Positions 51,126-60,318 of a stretch of 64,000 nt of DNA are shown one piece after another. The stretch spans positions 310,001 through 374,000 of the forward strand of contig NZ_HG992749.1 of NCBI RefSeq assembly GCF_905175385.1, in the 5' to 3' direction. The stretch comes from Vibrio sp. B1FLJ16 (GTDB taxonomy: Bacteria > Pseudomonadota > Gammaproteobacteria > Enterobacterales > Vibrionaceae). Each line of letters opens with the position of its first letter. The first letter of the stretch is position 1. Below the pieces are notes generated by a model. That model was given only the letters and a program-made list of their open reading frames with translations. It did no database searches and was not told where the DNA came from. The translations under genes and the position numbers were made by a program.

Positions 51126-52274
51126 TTACAGCTGATTGTAAAGTGTTTCTATTCGAACTACTTCAGCGCTGTCTTCTGCAAGGCCGGTGTACTTCACGAG
51201 AGTTTTCTTCACACCAACGTCTTGCAGCGATGTTTGCAGTTCAACTGCTTGAGGATCGGTGTCGTTAGTGTACTTCAATGCCGCCGCAATCCCTTTTAAA
51301 AGTGTTTGGTTTTCAGTGCCATATTCAATTGTACCGAGTAATGGTTTCACTAATCTATCGTTAGCGCCTAGTTTGCGAATTGGCTGTCGGCCAACGCGGT
51401 CGACTTCATCAACTAAATATGGGTTTGCAAAACGGCCCAGGATCTTCTCGATGTAGGCATTGTGCATGTCGCGGTCAAATCCGTAGCGGCGAATCAGCAC
51501 TTCACCACTTTCAACCATCGCCTGCTTCACTTCTGCCTGAATTTCAGGATCTTCTATGGCCTCACGAATGGTTCGATGGCCCTTCAAGCAGCCTAAGTAA
51601 GCAGTGATGCAGTGGCCAGTGTTTAGTGTGAAAAGTTTACGTTCGACAAATGCCATCAGGTTATTGGTCTTTTCCATTCCTGTGATATCAGGGACTTCGC
51701 CCTTGAACTGCTGTTCATCAACAATCCACTCGCTGAAACTTTCTACAGTGACCTCCAGTGGATCATCGTTGGCTGCTTCTGCCGGTGGCACGATGCGGTC
51801 TACTGCTGAATCAACAAAGCCAACTAACTCATCTGCTTTTGCGTGCAGTGATTCATCCAAATGTTTGTACACTTCGCCTTTTAAATGCGTGGTGCCACGA
51901 ACCATATTTTCACAAGCGATGATATTCAGTGGAGCTTCATTACCTGCTTCTAAACGTTTAGTAATACCTGCCGCGATAGTCTTGGCAATGATATCCAACA
52001 CGTTTGGACCGACGGCGGTGGTGACCAGATCGGTTTTCACGATGCGGTCAATCACGTCTTCGCTGGCAGAGTTAACTGCCGTGACGTGTGTTACTGTATC
52101 GACTTGGCATTGAGTACCGACGACTTTTACTTTGTATTCTTGTTTATGACTTAGCTGGTCTACTAAAGGGGCATCAACGTCAGCGAAAGTGACCTCAACG
52201 TCTGCGTCTGCTAGTAGTTTGCCAATGAAACCACGACCGATGTTACCTGCGCCAAAATGAACTGCATTTTTCAT
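51126..52274 (-). CDS. mtlD: Mannitol-1-phosphate 5-dehydrogenase
   Basis: 382-residue NAD-dependent enzyme converting mannitol-1-P to fructose-6-P. N-terminal NAD motif [13 protein letters not shown], the [17 protein letters not shown] catalytic region with conserved K/N/H set of the polyol-dehydrogenase family. 112-base gap to mtlA. Confidence 0.97.
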   Translation of the reverse strand: MKNAVHFGAGNIGRGFIGKLLADADVEVTFADVDAPLVDQLSHKQEYKVKVVGTQCQVDTVTHVTAVNSASEDVIDRIVKTDLVTTAVGPNVLDIIAKTIAAGITKRLEAGNEAPLNIIACENMVRGTTHLKGEVYKHLDESLHAKADELVGFVDSAVDRIVPPAEAANDDPLEVTVESFSEWIVDEQQFKGEVPDITGMEKTNNLMAFVERKLFTLNTGHCITAYLGCLKGHRTIREAIEDPEIQAEVKQAMVESGEVLIRRYGFDRDMHNAYIEKILGRFANPYLVDEVDRVGRQPIRKLGANDRLVKPLLGTIEYGTENQTLLKGIAAALKYTNDTDPQAVELQTSLQDVGVKKTLVKYTGLAEDSAEVVRIETLYNQL

Positions 52275-52386
52275 AATTCTTACCTACCAATGTCTGAAAT
52301 GTTGACTAACGAATCTAGGGTGAGGTCAACCGCATAGGGGGTGACAGCTGACCTCGGTTTGCTCAGGAGCAAATTAAACAGAGTGA

Positions 52387-54339
52387 TTAAGCTGCCTGTT
52401 GACCGCCAAGAATGCTGAGAATCTCTTCTACATCCGTAGTGCTGGTCAGCTTCTCAATAGCCTCTGGCTCGTCGAGCGCGTTCGTAATGGTGGTAATCAC
52501 CTGGATGTGCTCATCGTTTTTAGCGGCAATGCCGATAACCAGTTTCGCTACATCGTCTTTGTCTTCAGTAAATTGGATACCCGATGGGTATTGGCAGATA
52601 ACTATGCCGGTTTTCTTCACGCGATCTTTCGCTTCAATCGTACCGTGTGGTACCGCGATAGATTCGCCAAGGTAGGTTGGAACCAGCTCTTCACGCGCAA
52701 ACATGGCGTCTACGTACTCTGGTTCTGCGTAGCCAAGCTCAACTAACTTGTTGCCTGCAAAGCGAATCGCTTCTTCTTTGTTGGCCGCGCTTAAACCCAA
52801 ATGAATGTTTTCACGTTGGATTTTGAATACCGATGGTTGTTGTGGCTCAAAACTGTCGTCGTTTGCAGCAAGAACCGAAACTTTGACCATCTGATCGTCG
52901 TTTGCCGATGACGTTTTTTGTGCCGCCAGCAGTCTGGTCACGAGTTGGTTGTACATTTCGCTGTCAAGGAAGTTAGTCAGTGAAATGTGGTGTGCGTTAG
53001 GAGCGTGCTGACGAGCACGATCCGTCAAGTCTTTATGAGTAATCACGATATCTGCACTCTCTGATAAGTTGTTAATAGCAAGGTTGGTCACGTTGATGTT
53101 CAGACCTGCGTCCTGAACTTTCTTGCGTAGCATGCTCGCACCCATGGCGCTTGAGCCCATGCCCGCGTCACAAGCGACAATAATGCTTTGTACTGTCGCA
53201 AGGTCTACGTCACCTTTGCTTTCACTGTTTACCGCTGCATTGTTTTTAGATGCAGATTTCATGTCTTTCATTTGCGAAGTTGCTTTGTCTAACGCTGCTT
53301 CATCACCGTCTTCTTCTGTCGACGTTTGGGTCTTCATCAGTAGTGCTGCTACTGCGAATGACACGCCTGCTGCTGATGCGATAGAGGCGAGAACACCGAG
53401 GATAGCGCCTTTTTGCGTCATCAATAGTACTGCGAAGATAGAACCCGGAGAGGCAGGAGAGACAATACCGGCGTTGAACATTGTCAGAACGAACACACCT
53501 GTCATACCGCCCGCAATAGCGGCAAGAATGAGACGTGGATTCATCAGGATGTATGGGAAGTAAATCTCGTGGATGCCACCGAAGAAATGGATAATTGATG
53601 CGCCACCTGCCGTTTGGCGAGCGGTACCTTTACCAAACACCATGTAAGCTAGCAGGATTCCCAAACCAGGGCCTGGGTTTGCTTCGATAAGGAAGAAGAT
53701 CGATTGACCGGTTTCGGACGCTTGTTGGATACCCAGCGGCGAGAAAATACCGTGGTTAATTGCGTTATTCAGGAACAGGATCTTCGCTGGCTCTACAAAA
53801 ATTGAAGTCAGAGGCAGAAGGTGGGCTGATACAAGGAAGTTTACTCCGGCTGCTAACGCGCCTGAAAGTATTTTCACAAAAGGACCAATCAAGAAGAAGG
53901 CCAGAATTGCGCATAGCATCCCGATGATGCCGGCAGAGAAGTTGTTTACCAACATCTCAAAGCCACTTTTCACTTTGCCATCGATGTAGTTATCGAATTT
54001 CTTAATTGCCCAGCCGCCCATAGGGCCGACCATCATTGCACCCATAAACATTGGGATGTCTGTGCCGACAATGACGCCCATCGTGGTGATTGCGCCAACA
54101 ACCGCACCACGATCGCCGCCGACTAATTTACCACCGGTGTAACCGATAAGCAGTGGCAGTAAGTAAGTGATCATAGGACCAACCATGGAAGCTAGCGTTT
54201 CATTTGGTAGCCAACCAGTTGGAATAAATAGAGCAGTGATAAAGCCCCACGCGATAAATGCGCCAATATTAGGCATTACCATGTTAGACAGAAAACGACC
54301 AAAATTTTGTATCTTGATCTTAGCATCTGGTGATATCAT
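52387..54339 (-). CDS. mtlA: PTS mannitol-specific EIICBA component
   Basis: 650 residues. EIIC membrane domain (about 1-335) with the GGIHEIYFPY substrate motif (254-263), EIIB with phosphorylatable C390 (VACDAGMGSSAMGAS), EIIA with H565 (IAVPHGTIEA). Start is the ATG at 54337-54339 behind GGGGAA; a frame extending 28 codons upstream overlaps the 5' leader. Transports and phosphorylates mannitol. Confidence 0.97.
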   Translation of the reverse strand: MISPDAKIKIQNFGRFLSNMVMPNIGAFIAWGFITALFIPTGWLPNETLASMVGPMITYLLPLLIGYTGGKLVGGDRGAVVGAITTMGVIVGTDIPMFMGAMMVGPMGGWAIKKFDNYIDGKVKSGFEMLVNNFSAGIIGMLCAILAFFLIGPFVKILSGALAAGVNFLVSAHLLPLTSIFVEPAKILFLNNAINHGIFSPLGIQQASETGQSIFFLIEANPGPGLGILLAYMVFGKGTARQTAGGASIIHFFGGIHEIYFPYILMNPRLILAAIAGGMTGVFVLTMFNAGIVSPASPGSIFAVLLMTQKGAILGVLASIASAAGVSFAVAALLMKTQTSTEEDGDEAALDKATSQMKDMKSASKNNAAVNSESKGDVDLATVQSIIVACDAGMGSSAMGASMLRKKVQDAGLNINVTNLAINNLSESADIVITHKDLTDRARQHAPNAHHISLTNFLDSEMYNQLVTRLLAAQKTSSANDDQMVKVSVLAANDDSFEPQQPSVFKIQRENIHLGLSAANKEEAIRFAGNKLVELGYAEPEYVDAMFAREELVPTYLGESIAVPHGTIEAKDRVKKTGIVICQYPSGIQFTEDKDDVAKLVIGIAAKNDEHIQVITTITNALDEPEAIEKLTSTTDVEEILSILGGQQAA

Positions 54340-54934
54340 AACAATTCCCCGTTCGATGTTCTGATGAATATTGTTGTTGTAAACGGTTCGCCAAAACCGC
54401 TTGTTTGATTGCTTAGTACCCAATCAATTTATCACACAATTTTCATTTGGAACTGACAACGGGTTTTTCGTGATCAGTACCAGCACTTCTTCAGATAAAA
54501 AGCACTTTTTAAGTGATGAAGATCAATTAATTGATCTGTAACTTAGTGACAAAATTCAGCTTTTAAATCTGTCAATAAAAATTTTAGTGATCAGTTCGAT
54601 CTTATGACAAATATGAAATAAAAATATATTGTGATCAGTGTCACTTTTGATTTTTTTGAATATCAAATTAAATACTTGTGTCGATCTTACTCACACTTTG
54701 GCCTGGCTGGTCTTGGCTTGAAAGTGTGATTTAAATCAACTTGTAGGTTTTTTGAAATTTTGTAACGATATTCACGGATGAAATTGCGTACGTGGCAATT
54801 TATTGGTCGTGTGAATGTATCTGAGCTGAAAGTGTAGACGGCTCCTTATTGTTTTCACTAGAAAAACAAAAGGATAGTGCATTGCAGCCCTTTTGGATTG
54901 GATAAGCAATGCACAGAAGGTCTGAAAAATGTTT
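54340..54934. promoter_or_regulatory. mtlA upstream region with CRP sites and GTGATCAGT repeats
   Basis: 595 bases. TGTGA-TCAGTG-TCACT (54630-54645) is a near-consensus CRP site; TGTGA-TTTAAA-TCAAC (54725-54740) is a second one. The 9-mer GTGATCAGT occurs three times (54470, 54587, 54631). GATCAATTAATTGATC (54521-54536) is a perfect 16-bp palindrome. In V. cholerae this region encodes the cis-antisense sRNA MtlS opposite the mtlA leader; an equivalent here would be read on the plus strand from about 54340-54480, but I cannot prove its promoter or terminator. Confidence 0.6.
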
Positions 54935-56683
54935 TTAGCTGTGCTGAGCTAAATACTCTGCGGAATTTTCCTTCCCCATGTAACGTGCCAGTGTCTTGTC
55001 TGGTACCTCGCGTAAATCCACCATGATCAATCCGTCCAGCGCGTTGTTGAAGGCCGGATCAACATTAAAGCAGACCAGTTTTCCGTTAAGGCTTAAATAC
55101 TGACGCAGCAGTACAGGAATGCTTTTACCTTCATCGATACGAGCAATGACACGGGACAACAATTGTAAATCCCCCAAAGCGGCGAGCATACTGATGTTCC
55201 AGTTCTGGTTTACCTCCGGTAGCGGATTTGTTGGTGTAACATACTCTGCACAGGTGCTGTCGTAATGGTGCAGTGCCATCGATTGGGCAATCAGCTGACG
55301 TGCACTCTGGCTGTAGTCATTGCTGATGCTGACGGGCCCAAACAAGTGAGTATACTCCGGGTTTTTGTACACAAATGTCGCAATGCCTTTCCATAGCAGG
55401 AGTAGGGCGCTCATGCTCTTTTGGTATTGCTCTGCAATCACCGAGCGTCCGAGCTCAATCGATTTGCCCATTTTACCGAGAAAGCGCTGGTCATAGCGGA
55501 ACAGAGTCCTCGAGTACAAGCCGTTTACGCCATGTTTGATCAGTAACTGATCCACCAGGCCCAGACGATAAGCCCCCACCATGGACTGATTTTTGCGATC
55601 CCAGACAAACAGGTGCAGATAATCGTGATCGAAATGATCGATGTCGATCGCTAGCCCGGTTCCTTCGCCAACCTTGCGGAAGTGGTATTCACGCAGGCGA
55701 CCTATTTCATGCAGGAGGTATGGGATCTCCTTAGCTCCGGTGCAGTAGACTTCAAAATCACCGCTTTCAAGCAGTTTGGCTTCTGGAGGCAAGCTGTGCA
55801 GCTCTTCAAGCAATTGGCCTACAGGTAACCTTGCCGCGATAGGCGGCAAATCATCTGCTGAGACTGTTTGCTGAGCAGAACTTGAATTACGGTTAAGCAG
55901 ATAGGTATTGAGCCTTAAATAATTAACGACTTGATCATCGCTTAGATTGTTAAGTTCTTGATATTTAATTGCTTGTCCAAACGATAATTCTATGGTTTGC
56001 GAATTTTTGTTGAGCAGTTCCCTTCCTAGCATCAGAGTTCTCAGTAAAGGGTGAATTTTTCCGGCCATATAAAAGCGCTTCGAGTTTTGCCCGTTAATGA
56101 ACACAGGTACGGTCGTCGCTTTGTTTTTACGAATCAGGGTACTGACGCTACGACTCCACTCTTTGTCTTCTAACCGCTTTTGTTTTGAATCAACCAACTG
56201 AGAAACTTCACCTGCAGGGAAAACGAGCAGCAACCCGCCGTTAGCCAGGTGCTTGTTTGCTGCACGCAGTGCTTTCATGTTTGACTTCACTGCCTCTTTT
56301 CCGTCAAAGACATCTACACCGATAAACAGCTGATCAAGCTCCGGGACCGTTTTAAGGTATTGATTAGCAAGAATCTGAATATCGCTGCGCACCATAAGAA
56401 GCAGTTCAGCCAAAATTACCCCTTCAACACAGCCGAGTGGATGGTTGGCAACGATTATTGTCGGACCGTGTCTCGGTACTGAATCGGTTGAACCATGAGC
56501 AATACGGTAATCGATACCTAAAATGGAGAGAGTAAAACGTAAGAAGGTTTGAATATCCGCATTGAGTGGTCTTTGAACATAGAACTTATCAAGCTGGCTT
56601 AATCCGGTTGCCCACTCTGCGACATTTTCACCAATGCCAAACGGCGTTTTACGCGGGAGACGAAAGGGGGTAGAGCTGTCCAT
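54935..56683 (-). CDS. olsF: Bifunctional acyltransferase (LPLAT + GNAT), OlsF-like
   Basis: 582-residue two-domain protein. N-terminal glycerophospholipid acyltransferase domain (about 60-260) with NHPLGCVEG in place of the HX4D box and FPAGEVS (155-161) as the PlsC block III; C-terminal domain (about 300-560) resembles the OlsB/GNAT ornithine N-acyltransferase (RLREYHFRKVGEGTG, IELGRSVIAEQYQ, FGPVSISNDYS). This order is that of the bifunctional ornithine-lipid synthase OlsF described in Serratia and vibrios. Product would be phosphate-free ornithine lipids. A Pho-box-like sequence is upstream. Confidence 0.85.
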   Translation of the reverse strand: MDSSTPFRLPRKTPFGIGENVAEWATGLSQLDKFYVQRPLNADIQTFLRFTLSILGIDYRIAHGSTDSVPRHGPTIIVANHPLGCVEGVILAELLLMVRSDIQILANQYLKTVPELDQLFIGVDVFDGKEAVKSNMKALRAANKHLANGGLLLVFPAGEVSQLVDSKQKRLEDKEWSRSVSTLIRKNKATTVPVFINGQNSKRFYMAGKIHPLLRTLMLGRELLNKNSQTIELSFGQAIKYQELNNLSDDQVVNYLRLNTYLLNRNSSSAQQTVSADDLPPIAARLPVGQLLEELHSLPPEAKLLESGDFEVYCTGAKEIPYLLHEIGRLREYHFRKVGEGTGLAIDIDHFDHDYLHLFVWDRKNQSMVGAYRLGLVDQLLIKHGVNGLYSRTLFRYDQRFLGKMGKSIELGRSVIAEQYQKSMSALLLLWKGIATFVYKNPEYTHLFGPVSISNDYSQSARQLIAQSMALHHYDSTCAEYVTPTNPLPEVNQNWNISMLAALGDLQLLSRVIARIDEGKSIPVLLRQYLSLNGKLVCFNVDPAFNNALDGLIMVDLREVPDKTLARYMGKENSAEYLAQHS

Positions 56684-56751
56684 ATTTACCTCAGCATGTG
56701 AGTTGATTACCGGATAGTAGAAATCGCAGATGACAATTGAGAGGCAGATTC

Positions 56752-56769
56752 GTGAGTCTTTGATGACAA
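56752..56769 (-). promoter_or_regulatory. Pho-box-like sequence upstream of olsF
   Basis: On the minus strand TTGTCATCAAAGACTCAC agrees with 12 of 18 bases of the PhoB consensus. A further TTGTCAT lies about 30 bases nearer the gene. Phosphate-limited induction of OlsF is known in other bacteria, which makes the match plausible. Confidence 0.35.
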
Positions 56770-56885
56770 AGGAGTGACGATTTATTCAACAAATCAAGGG
56801 ATTGCTTAATCTGGTGGTGATTGTTTGTTCGTTTTTCACCGTCTTATGCTATGTTAGACGAGGCTTATTTACTGAGCCTTTACTC

Positions 56886-56985
56886 ACCGAAAGCATCGGT
56901 TTTTATCAATCAATATAACCACCCAGATTCTATAAAGGTTTGGGTACAAGTCCGCTTCCCCTGAAATGGCTGAAACGGCTAAGGA
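56886..56985 (+). promoter_or_regulatory. Candidate cis-regulatory RNA before the 8-oxoguanine deaminase gene
   Basis: A hairpin ACCGA/TCGGT followed by T5 (56886-56905), then a compact element at 56920-56965: ACCCA pairs with TGGGT, or alternatively GGTTTG with CAAGTCC closes a GGTA tetraloop preceded by TATAAA. The ribosome-binding site AAGGA (56981-56985) is 20 bases on. The short hairpin-with-bulge form and its place before a purine-oxidation gene recall the xanthine (NMT1) riboswitch class, but I cannot confirm the consensus from memory. Confidence 0.4.
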
Positions 56986-56994
56986 TATTTATGA

Positions 56995-58362
56995 ATGGAA
57001 ACAATCTGGATTAAGAATCCACTCGCGATCTACACTGGCAATGAGCAGGATGCTCGCGGAGGGCTGGTCATTCGCGGAAACAAAATTGTTGAGCTGGTAG
57101 CGCTCAATGCCACACCTGATACTAAGATCGACTCGGTCGTCAACGCCACCCAGCACGTCATTACTCCGGGGCTGATCAATGCCCACCACCACTTCTATCA
57201 GACCCTGACACGCGCTTATCCTGACGCGCTCAATAAAGAACTGTTTCACTGGCTGAAAAGCCTCTATCCGGTCTGGGCTAATCTGGATCAGGAGATGATG
57301 AGTGTCGCTACTGAGTTGGCTTTGGTTGAGCTGATGCGCTCTGGATGTACAACCGCATCGGATCATCATTATCTGCTCCCTGACGGACTGGAACATGCCA
57401 TTGATCTTCAGGTAGAAACCGCACAAAAGCTCGGCGTTCGGGCTATTTTCACCCGCGGTTCAATGAGTCTGGGCGAAGATCAGGGCGGTTTGCCGCCAAG
57501 ACACACGATCCAATCTGAGCAAGCGATCATTGATGACAGTAAACGACTCATCAGTGAGTATCACCAGCATCATGATGGTGCGATGACGCAAATTGCGCTG
57601 GCGCCATGTTCTCCGTTCTCCGTCACGACCGATCTGATGAAAGAGACTGCGAGAATCGCACGTGATGAGAATGTCATGGTGCACACTCACCTATGTGAAA
57701 CCATTGATGAAGAGAACTTCTGCATCAAGCAGTTCGGATTGCGTCCGGTCGATTACCTCGAAGATGTTGGCTGGTTGAACGAGCGTACCTGGCTTGCTCA
57801 CGGAATTCACTTTAACTCTGAAGAGATTCAACGCCTGGGTAAAGCCGGGGTCGGGGTGAGTCACTGTCCGACATCTAATATGATGCTGGCTTCTGGTATG
57901 TGCAAGAACTTAGAGCTTGAACAGGCTGGAGTAAAAGTCGGTCTTGGTGTGGATGGCTCTGCCTCAAACGACGGCTCGAATATGATTGCTGAAGTACGTA
58001 TGGCAATGTACCTGCAACGGCTGCAGTACGGCTCGGCGAAAGTGACGCATTTTGATGCGCTGCGCTGGGCGACGAAAGGTTCGGCGCTTGCGATGGGGCG
58101 TCAGGACATCGGGGAGCTGAGCGTCGGTTTTCAGGCTGATGTCGCGATGTTCAAACTGGATGACATTCGTTTTTCCGGTAGTCATGATCCGCTGGCAGCT
58201 TTGCTGTTATGTGGCGCTCAGCAGGCTGACAGAGTCATGGTCGCAGGCCAATGGAGAGTGCATGATGGTGAGGTTATTGGTGTCGATTTACAGGACTTGA
58301 TGGCTCGTCATAGCCGTGCGGCGAAGCGTCTGGCAACGCTTTCATCGGGGCAGAGAATCTGA
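56995..58362 (+). CDS. 8-oxoguanine deaminase-type amidohydrolase
   Basis: 455-residue amidohydrolase of the ATZ/TRZ group. Metal ligands in INAHHHFYQTL (H64-H66), HTHLCE, the HCPTSNMMLASG loop and GVDGSASNDG with the metal aspartate; overall closest in pattern to 8-oxoguanine deaminase, with hydroxydechloroatrazine hydrolase as an alternative annotation. Likely cytoplasmic purine salvage/degradation. The ATG at 56995 competes with another ATG four bases upstream in a different frame. Confidence 0.85.
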   Translation: METIWIKNPLAIYTGNEQDARGGLVIRGNKIVELVALNATPDTKIDSVVNATQHVITPGLINAHHHFYQTLTRAYPDALNKELFHWLKSLYPVWANLDQEMMSVATELALVELMRSGCTTASDHHYLLPDGLEHAIDLQVETAQKLGVRAIFTRGSMSLGEDQGGLPPRHTIQSEQAIIDDSKRLISEYHQHHDGAMTQIALAPCSPFSVTTDLMKETARIARDENVMVHTHLCETIDEENFCIKQFGLRPVDYLEDVGWLNERTWLAHGIHFNSEEIQRLGKAGVGVSHCPTSNMMLASGMCKNLELEQAGVKVGLGVDGSASNDGSNMIAEVRMAMYLQRLQYGSAKVTHFDALRWATKGSALAMGRQDIGELSVGFQADVAMFKLDDIRFSGSHDPLAALLLCGAQQADRVMVAGQWRVHDGEVIGVDLQDLMARHSRAAKRLATLSSGQRI

Positions 58363-58412
58363 GATTAGCACAGCTAAATTTAAGCATCAGCTTGTTATCT
58401 GGCAGATAAAAC

Positions 58413-58450
58413 AAAGCCGCTTACGGTCAGTAAGCGGCTTTCTCTTTTTA
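58413..58450. terminator. Bidirectional terminator between the deaminase gene and the DUF4382 gene
   Basis: 12-bp perfect stem AAAGCCGCTTAC/GTAAGCGGCTTT, GGTCA loop, T-rich tail on the plus strand. Confidence 0.85.
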
Positions 58451-58460
58451 AAAATGAGAT

Positions 58461-59510
58461 CTACAAAATCGGCTCGATGTCTTGCTCAGTGCGTTCGCCT
58501 TCAAACACGACTACCGGCGTGTAGTGTTGATAGATCAGGAAACCATCTTCAGAAGCTTCATGAGTATCCGCATTGTCCACATATGCTGTACATGTGTAAC
58601 CGACAGAGTAAGTACCCGGACCGATATATCCGAACTCGTAGTTGTAGGTTACGTTACCTAGCTCGTCTTCAGTCTCGTTAACATCGGCAATTGCAACAGG
58701 TGTGTTAAGTTCCGCTGGCGCTCCTAGATCACCCATCGCACTGCGATCCATCTCACCGGCATACAGATAAACAGCATGTACAGCTGTATCATCATTAATG
58801 GCATTCAAAGCAGCGCTGTCTGCCTCACAAGCCTGGTATTGTACTGAGCTCACGTCACCACCAATATGACCAGCCTCTGCTGCATTTACTAAGCTTACCG
58901 CGTTAGAGTTCATGTTCATGTAATCTTTGCCGGTAGGATCAGCCAGACCCTTACGTAAATCAAACTCTACAACGTAGCTGTTATTGCCGGTATGTACTTT
59001 TACGTACTCACCTTTTTGAGAGAATTTTAAGCGCCCCTGGTCACTGGTATCCGGCTTCGCGCCGTAGCAGCTACCTCGGCTGTTAACGACGAGACCTTTC
59101 ACTGTTCCATCTGTTTTTTCGACGTAAGAAAGCGACGTGTCATTCAACTGAGTACCATCTTTAGCATACAGACACATTGCGTAGTCTCCCGGTGCAAGGG
59201 TCTGCTCGCTGATAATAGTTTCTGCGTTGCTGCCCTGATACTCCATCAAGTCTATCTGACGCAATTCTCCGTCTTCACTGACGTTCATAATAATATGGTC
59301 ACCAGTCTGCTCACCGGTTTCCGGGTCGAAAGGAATTAAAACCACATCTTCAAAAGCCAAAACGACTTTTTCTGCATCGTCGACAGGAGCATCAGAAACT
59401 GCCAAAGAAAAAGTAGCGGTTTCTGTTTTGAAAGAAGAGTCATCGCTGTTACAGCCAGTCAGTAACAGACCACCTGTAATTGCAAGTAGAGGGTAAGTAT
59501 ATTTTTTCAT
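58461..59510 (-). CDS. DUF4382 lipoprotein
   Basis: 349-residue predicted lipoprotein: lipobox LLTGC with cysteine about residue 20, followed by NSDDSS (serine/aspartate, outer-membrane sorting possible). The region TATFSLAVSDAPVDDAEKVVL is the DUF4382 start (SDAPVD motif), and a second beta-rich part contains several cysteines (SRGSCYGAKPD, QYQACEAD, YTCTAY) that could form disulfides. Acidic overall. Function unknown. Confidence 0.86.
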   Translation of the reverse strand: MKKYTYPLLAITGGLLLTGCNSDDSSFKTETATFSLAVSDAPVDDAEKVVLAFEDVVLIPFDPETGEQTGDHIIMNVSEDGELRQIDLMEYQGSNAETIISEQTLAPGDYAMCLYAKDGTQLNDTSLSYVEKTDGTVKGLVVNSRGSCYGAKPDTSDQGRLKFSQKGEYVKVHTGNNSYVVEFDLRKGLADPTGKDYMNMNSNAVSLVNAAEAGHIGGDVSSVQYQACEADSAALNAINDDTAVHAVYLYAGEMDRSAMGDLGAPAELNTPVAIADVNETEDELGNVTYNYEFGYIGPGTYSVGYTCTAYVDNADTHEASEDGFLIYQHYTPVVVFEGERTEQDIEPIL

Positions 59511-59828
59511 GTTTCCTCTTTTATATATTCACACTGCTAATAATTGAAAAATCTTACACTTAGAAGCGAGAATAAATGTCATTGCGGCGTAATGAAGGGG
59601 TAAATCTTCCATGTTTGTGCAAAAGGAAAGACACGGGTTCCAAAGTTATTTTTCTTCATACAAAGCGCGCAGTGTAAGACATGCTACTTATATCTATTTT
59701 ATTAAACCGAGTACCGCTTTATAAAACTAAGTTCTTATATATTTTTGCAGGATATTGATAATAATCAAGTTTAGAGAATGATTAGAAGAGTATGGTGAAC
59801 TGACTCACTACAAGAAGGAAGTAGTAGC
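59511..59828. promoter_or_regulatory. Divergent region with an exact FNR-type site
   Basis: 318 bases, A+T-rich. TTGAT-AATA-ATCAA at 59755-59768 is an exact FNR-type palindrome, 61 bases before the start of the 96-residue membrane protein. No other element was recognised. Confidence 0.5.
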
Positions 59829-60119
59829 ATGGCATTAAAATATTTTATTCGGGAGCTATTGGGATTAGCCATTGTGGTCTGTGTTGTCTTTGGAGTTCTG
59901 GGTTTGATGTTGGATCTTTTTGCTCTGACAGCATTTGTTGAGCACCAGGATTCTATTGCTCGTATATTTTTTCATGAGTCATTGTATTTTATTGTATTTT
60001 TCATCCCGCCATATTTTCTCTGGAAGCTTATCAATCGCCCGGACTTAGTTATCGCAGCACAAGACTACCTGGCGATGAAAATTGAGGCAGAGCGTCGCAA
60101 GAACGCTGAGCATTATTAG
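59829..60119 (+). CDS. Small inner-membrane protein, 96 residues, unknown
   Basis: Two hydrophobic spans (about 11-33 and 48-68: LGLAIVVCVVFGVLGLMLDL and SLYFIVFFIPPYFLWKL) with a short charged C-terminal tail (MKIEAERRKNAEHY). Excellent GAAGGAAG ribosome-binding site and a strong terminator after it support a real single-gene unit. No enzymatic motif; I do not recognise the family. The FNR-type site upstream suggests oxygen-responsive expression. Confidence 0.8.
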   Translation: MALKYFIRELLGLAIVVCVVFGVLGLMLDLFALTAFVEHQDSIARIFFHESLYFIVFFIPPYFLWKLINRPDLVIAAQDYLAMKIEAERRKNAEHY

Positions 60120-60164
60120 GCCAACAACATAGTAAACAACTCTTGGCTTAGAACTAAAAAGTGC

Positions 60165-60197
60165 AAAGGCTCATGGAGAACACCATGAGCCTTTTTA
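60165..60197 (+). terminator. Terminator of the 96-residue membrane protein gene
   Basis: 12-bp stem AAAGGCTCATGG/CCATGAGCCTTT, then T run. Confidence 0.9.
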
Positions 60198-60318
60198 TAT
60201 TACCTTGCGTAAATTTGGGTAAAGACGTACCTGGAATTATTTTTAATAGTACAACCTCTCCTATACTCAATTTGGGATGTGTGAAATGTCAATAAAGGTT
60301 GCGATAGGGGAGGTTACT

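Noticed and set aside
56441..56443. Loss of the acyltransferase HX4D motif in the OlsF-like protein as evidence of inactivity
   Set aside because: The NHPxGxxE/D form is a normal variant for this acyltransferase subgroup.
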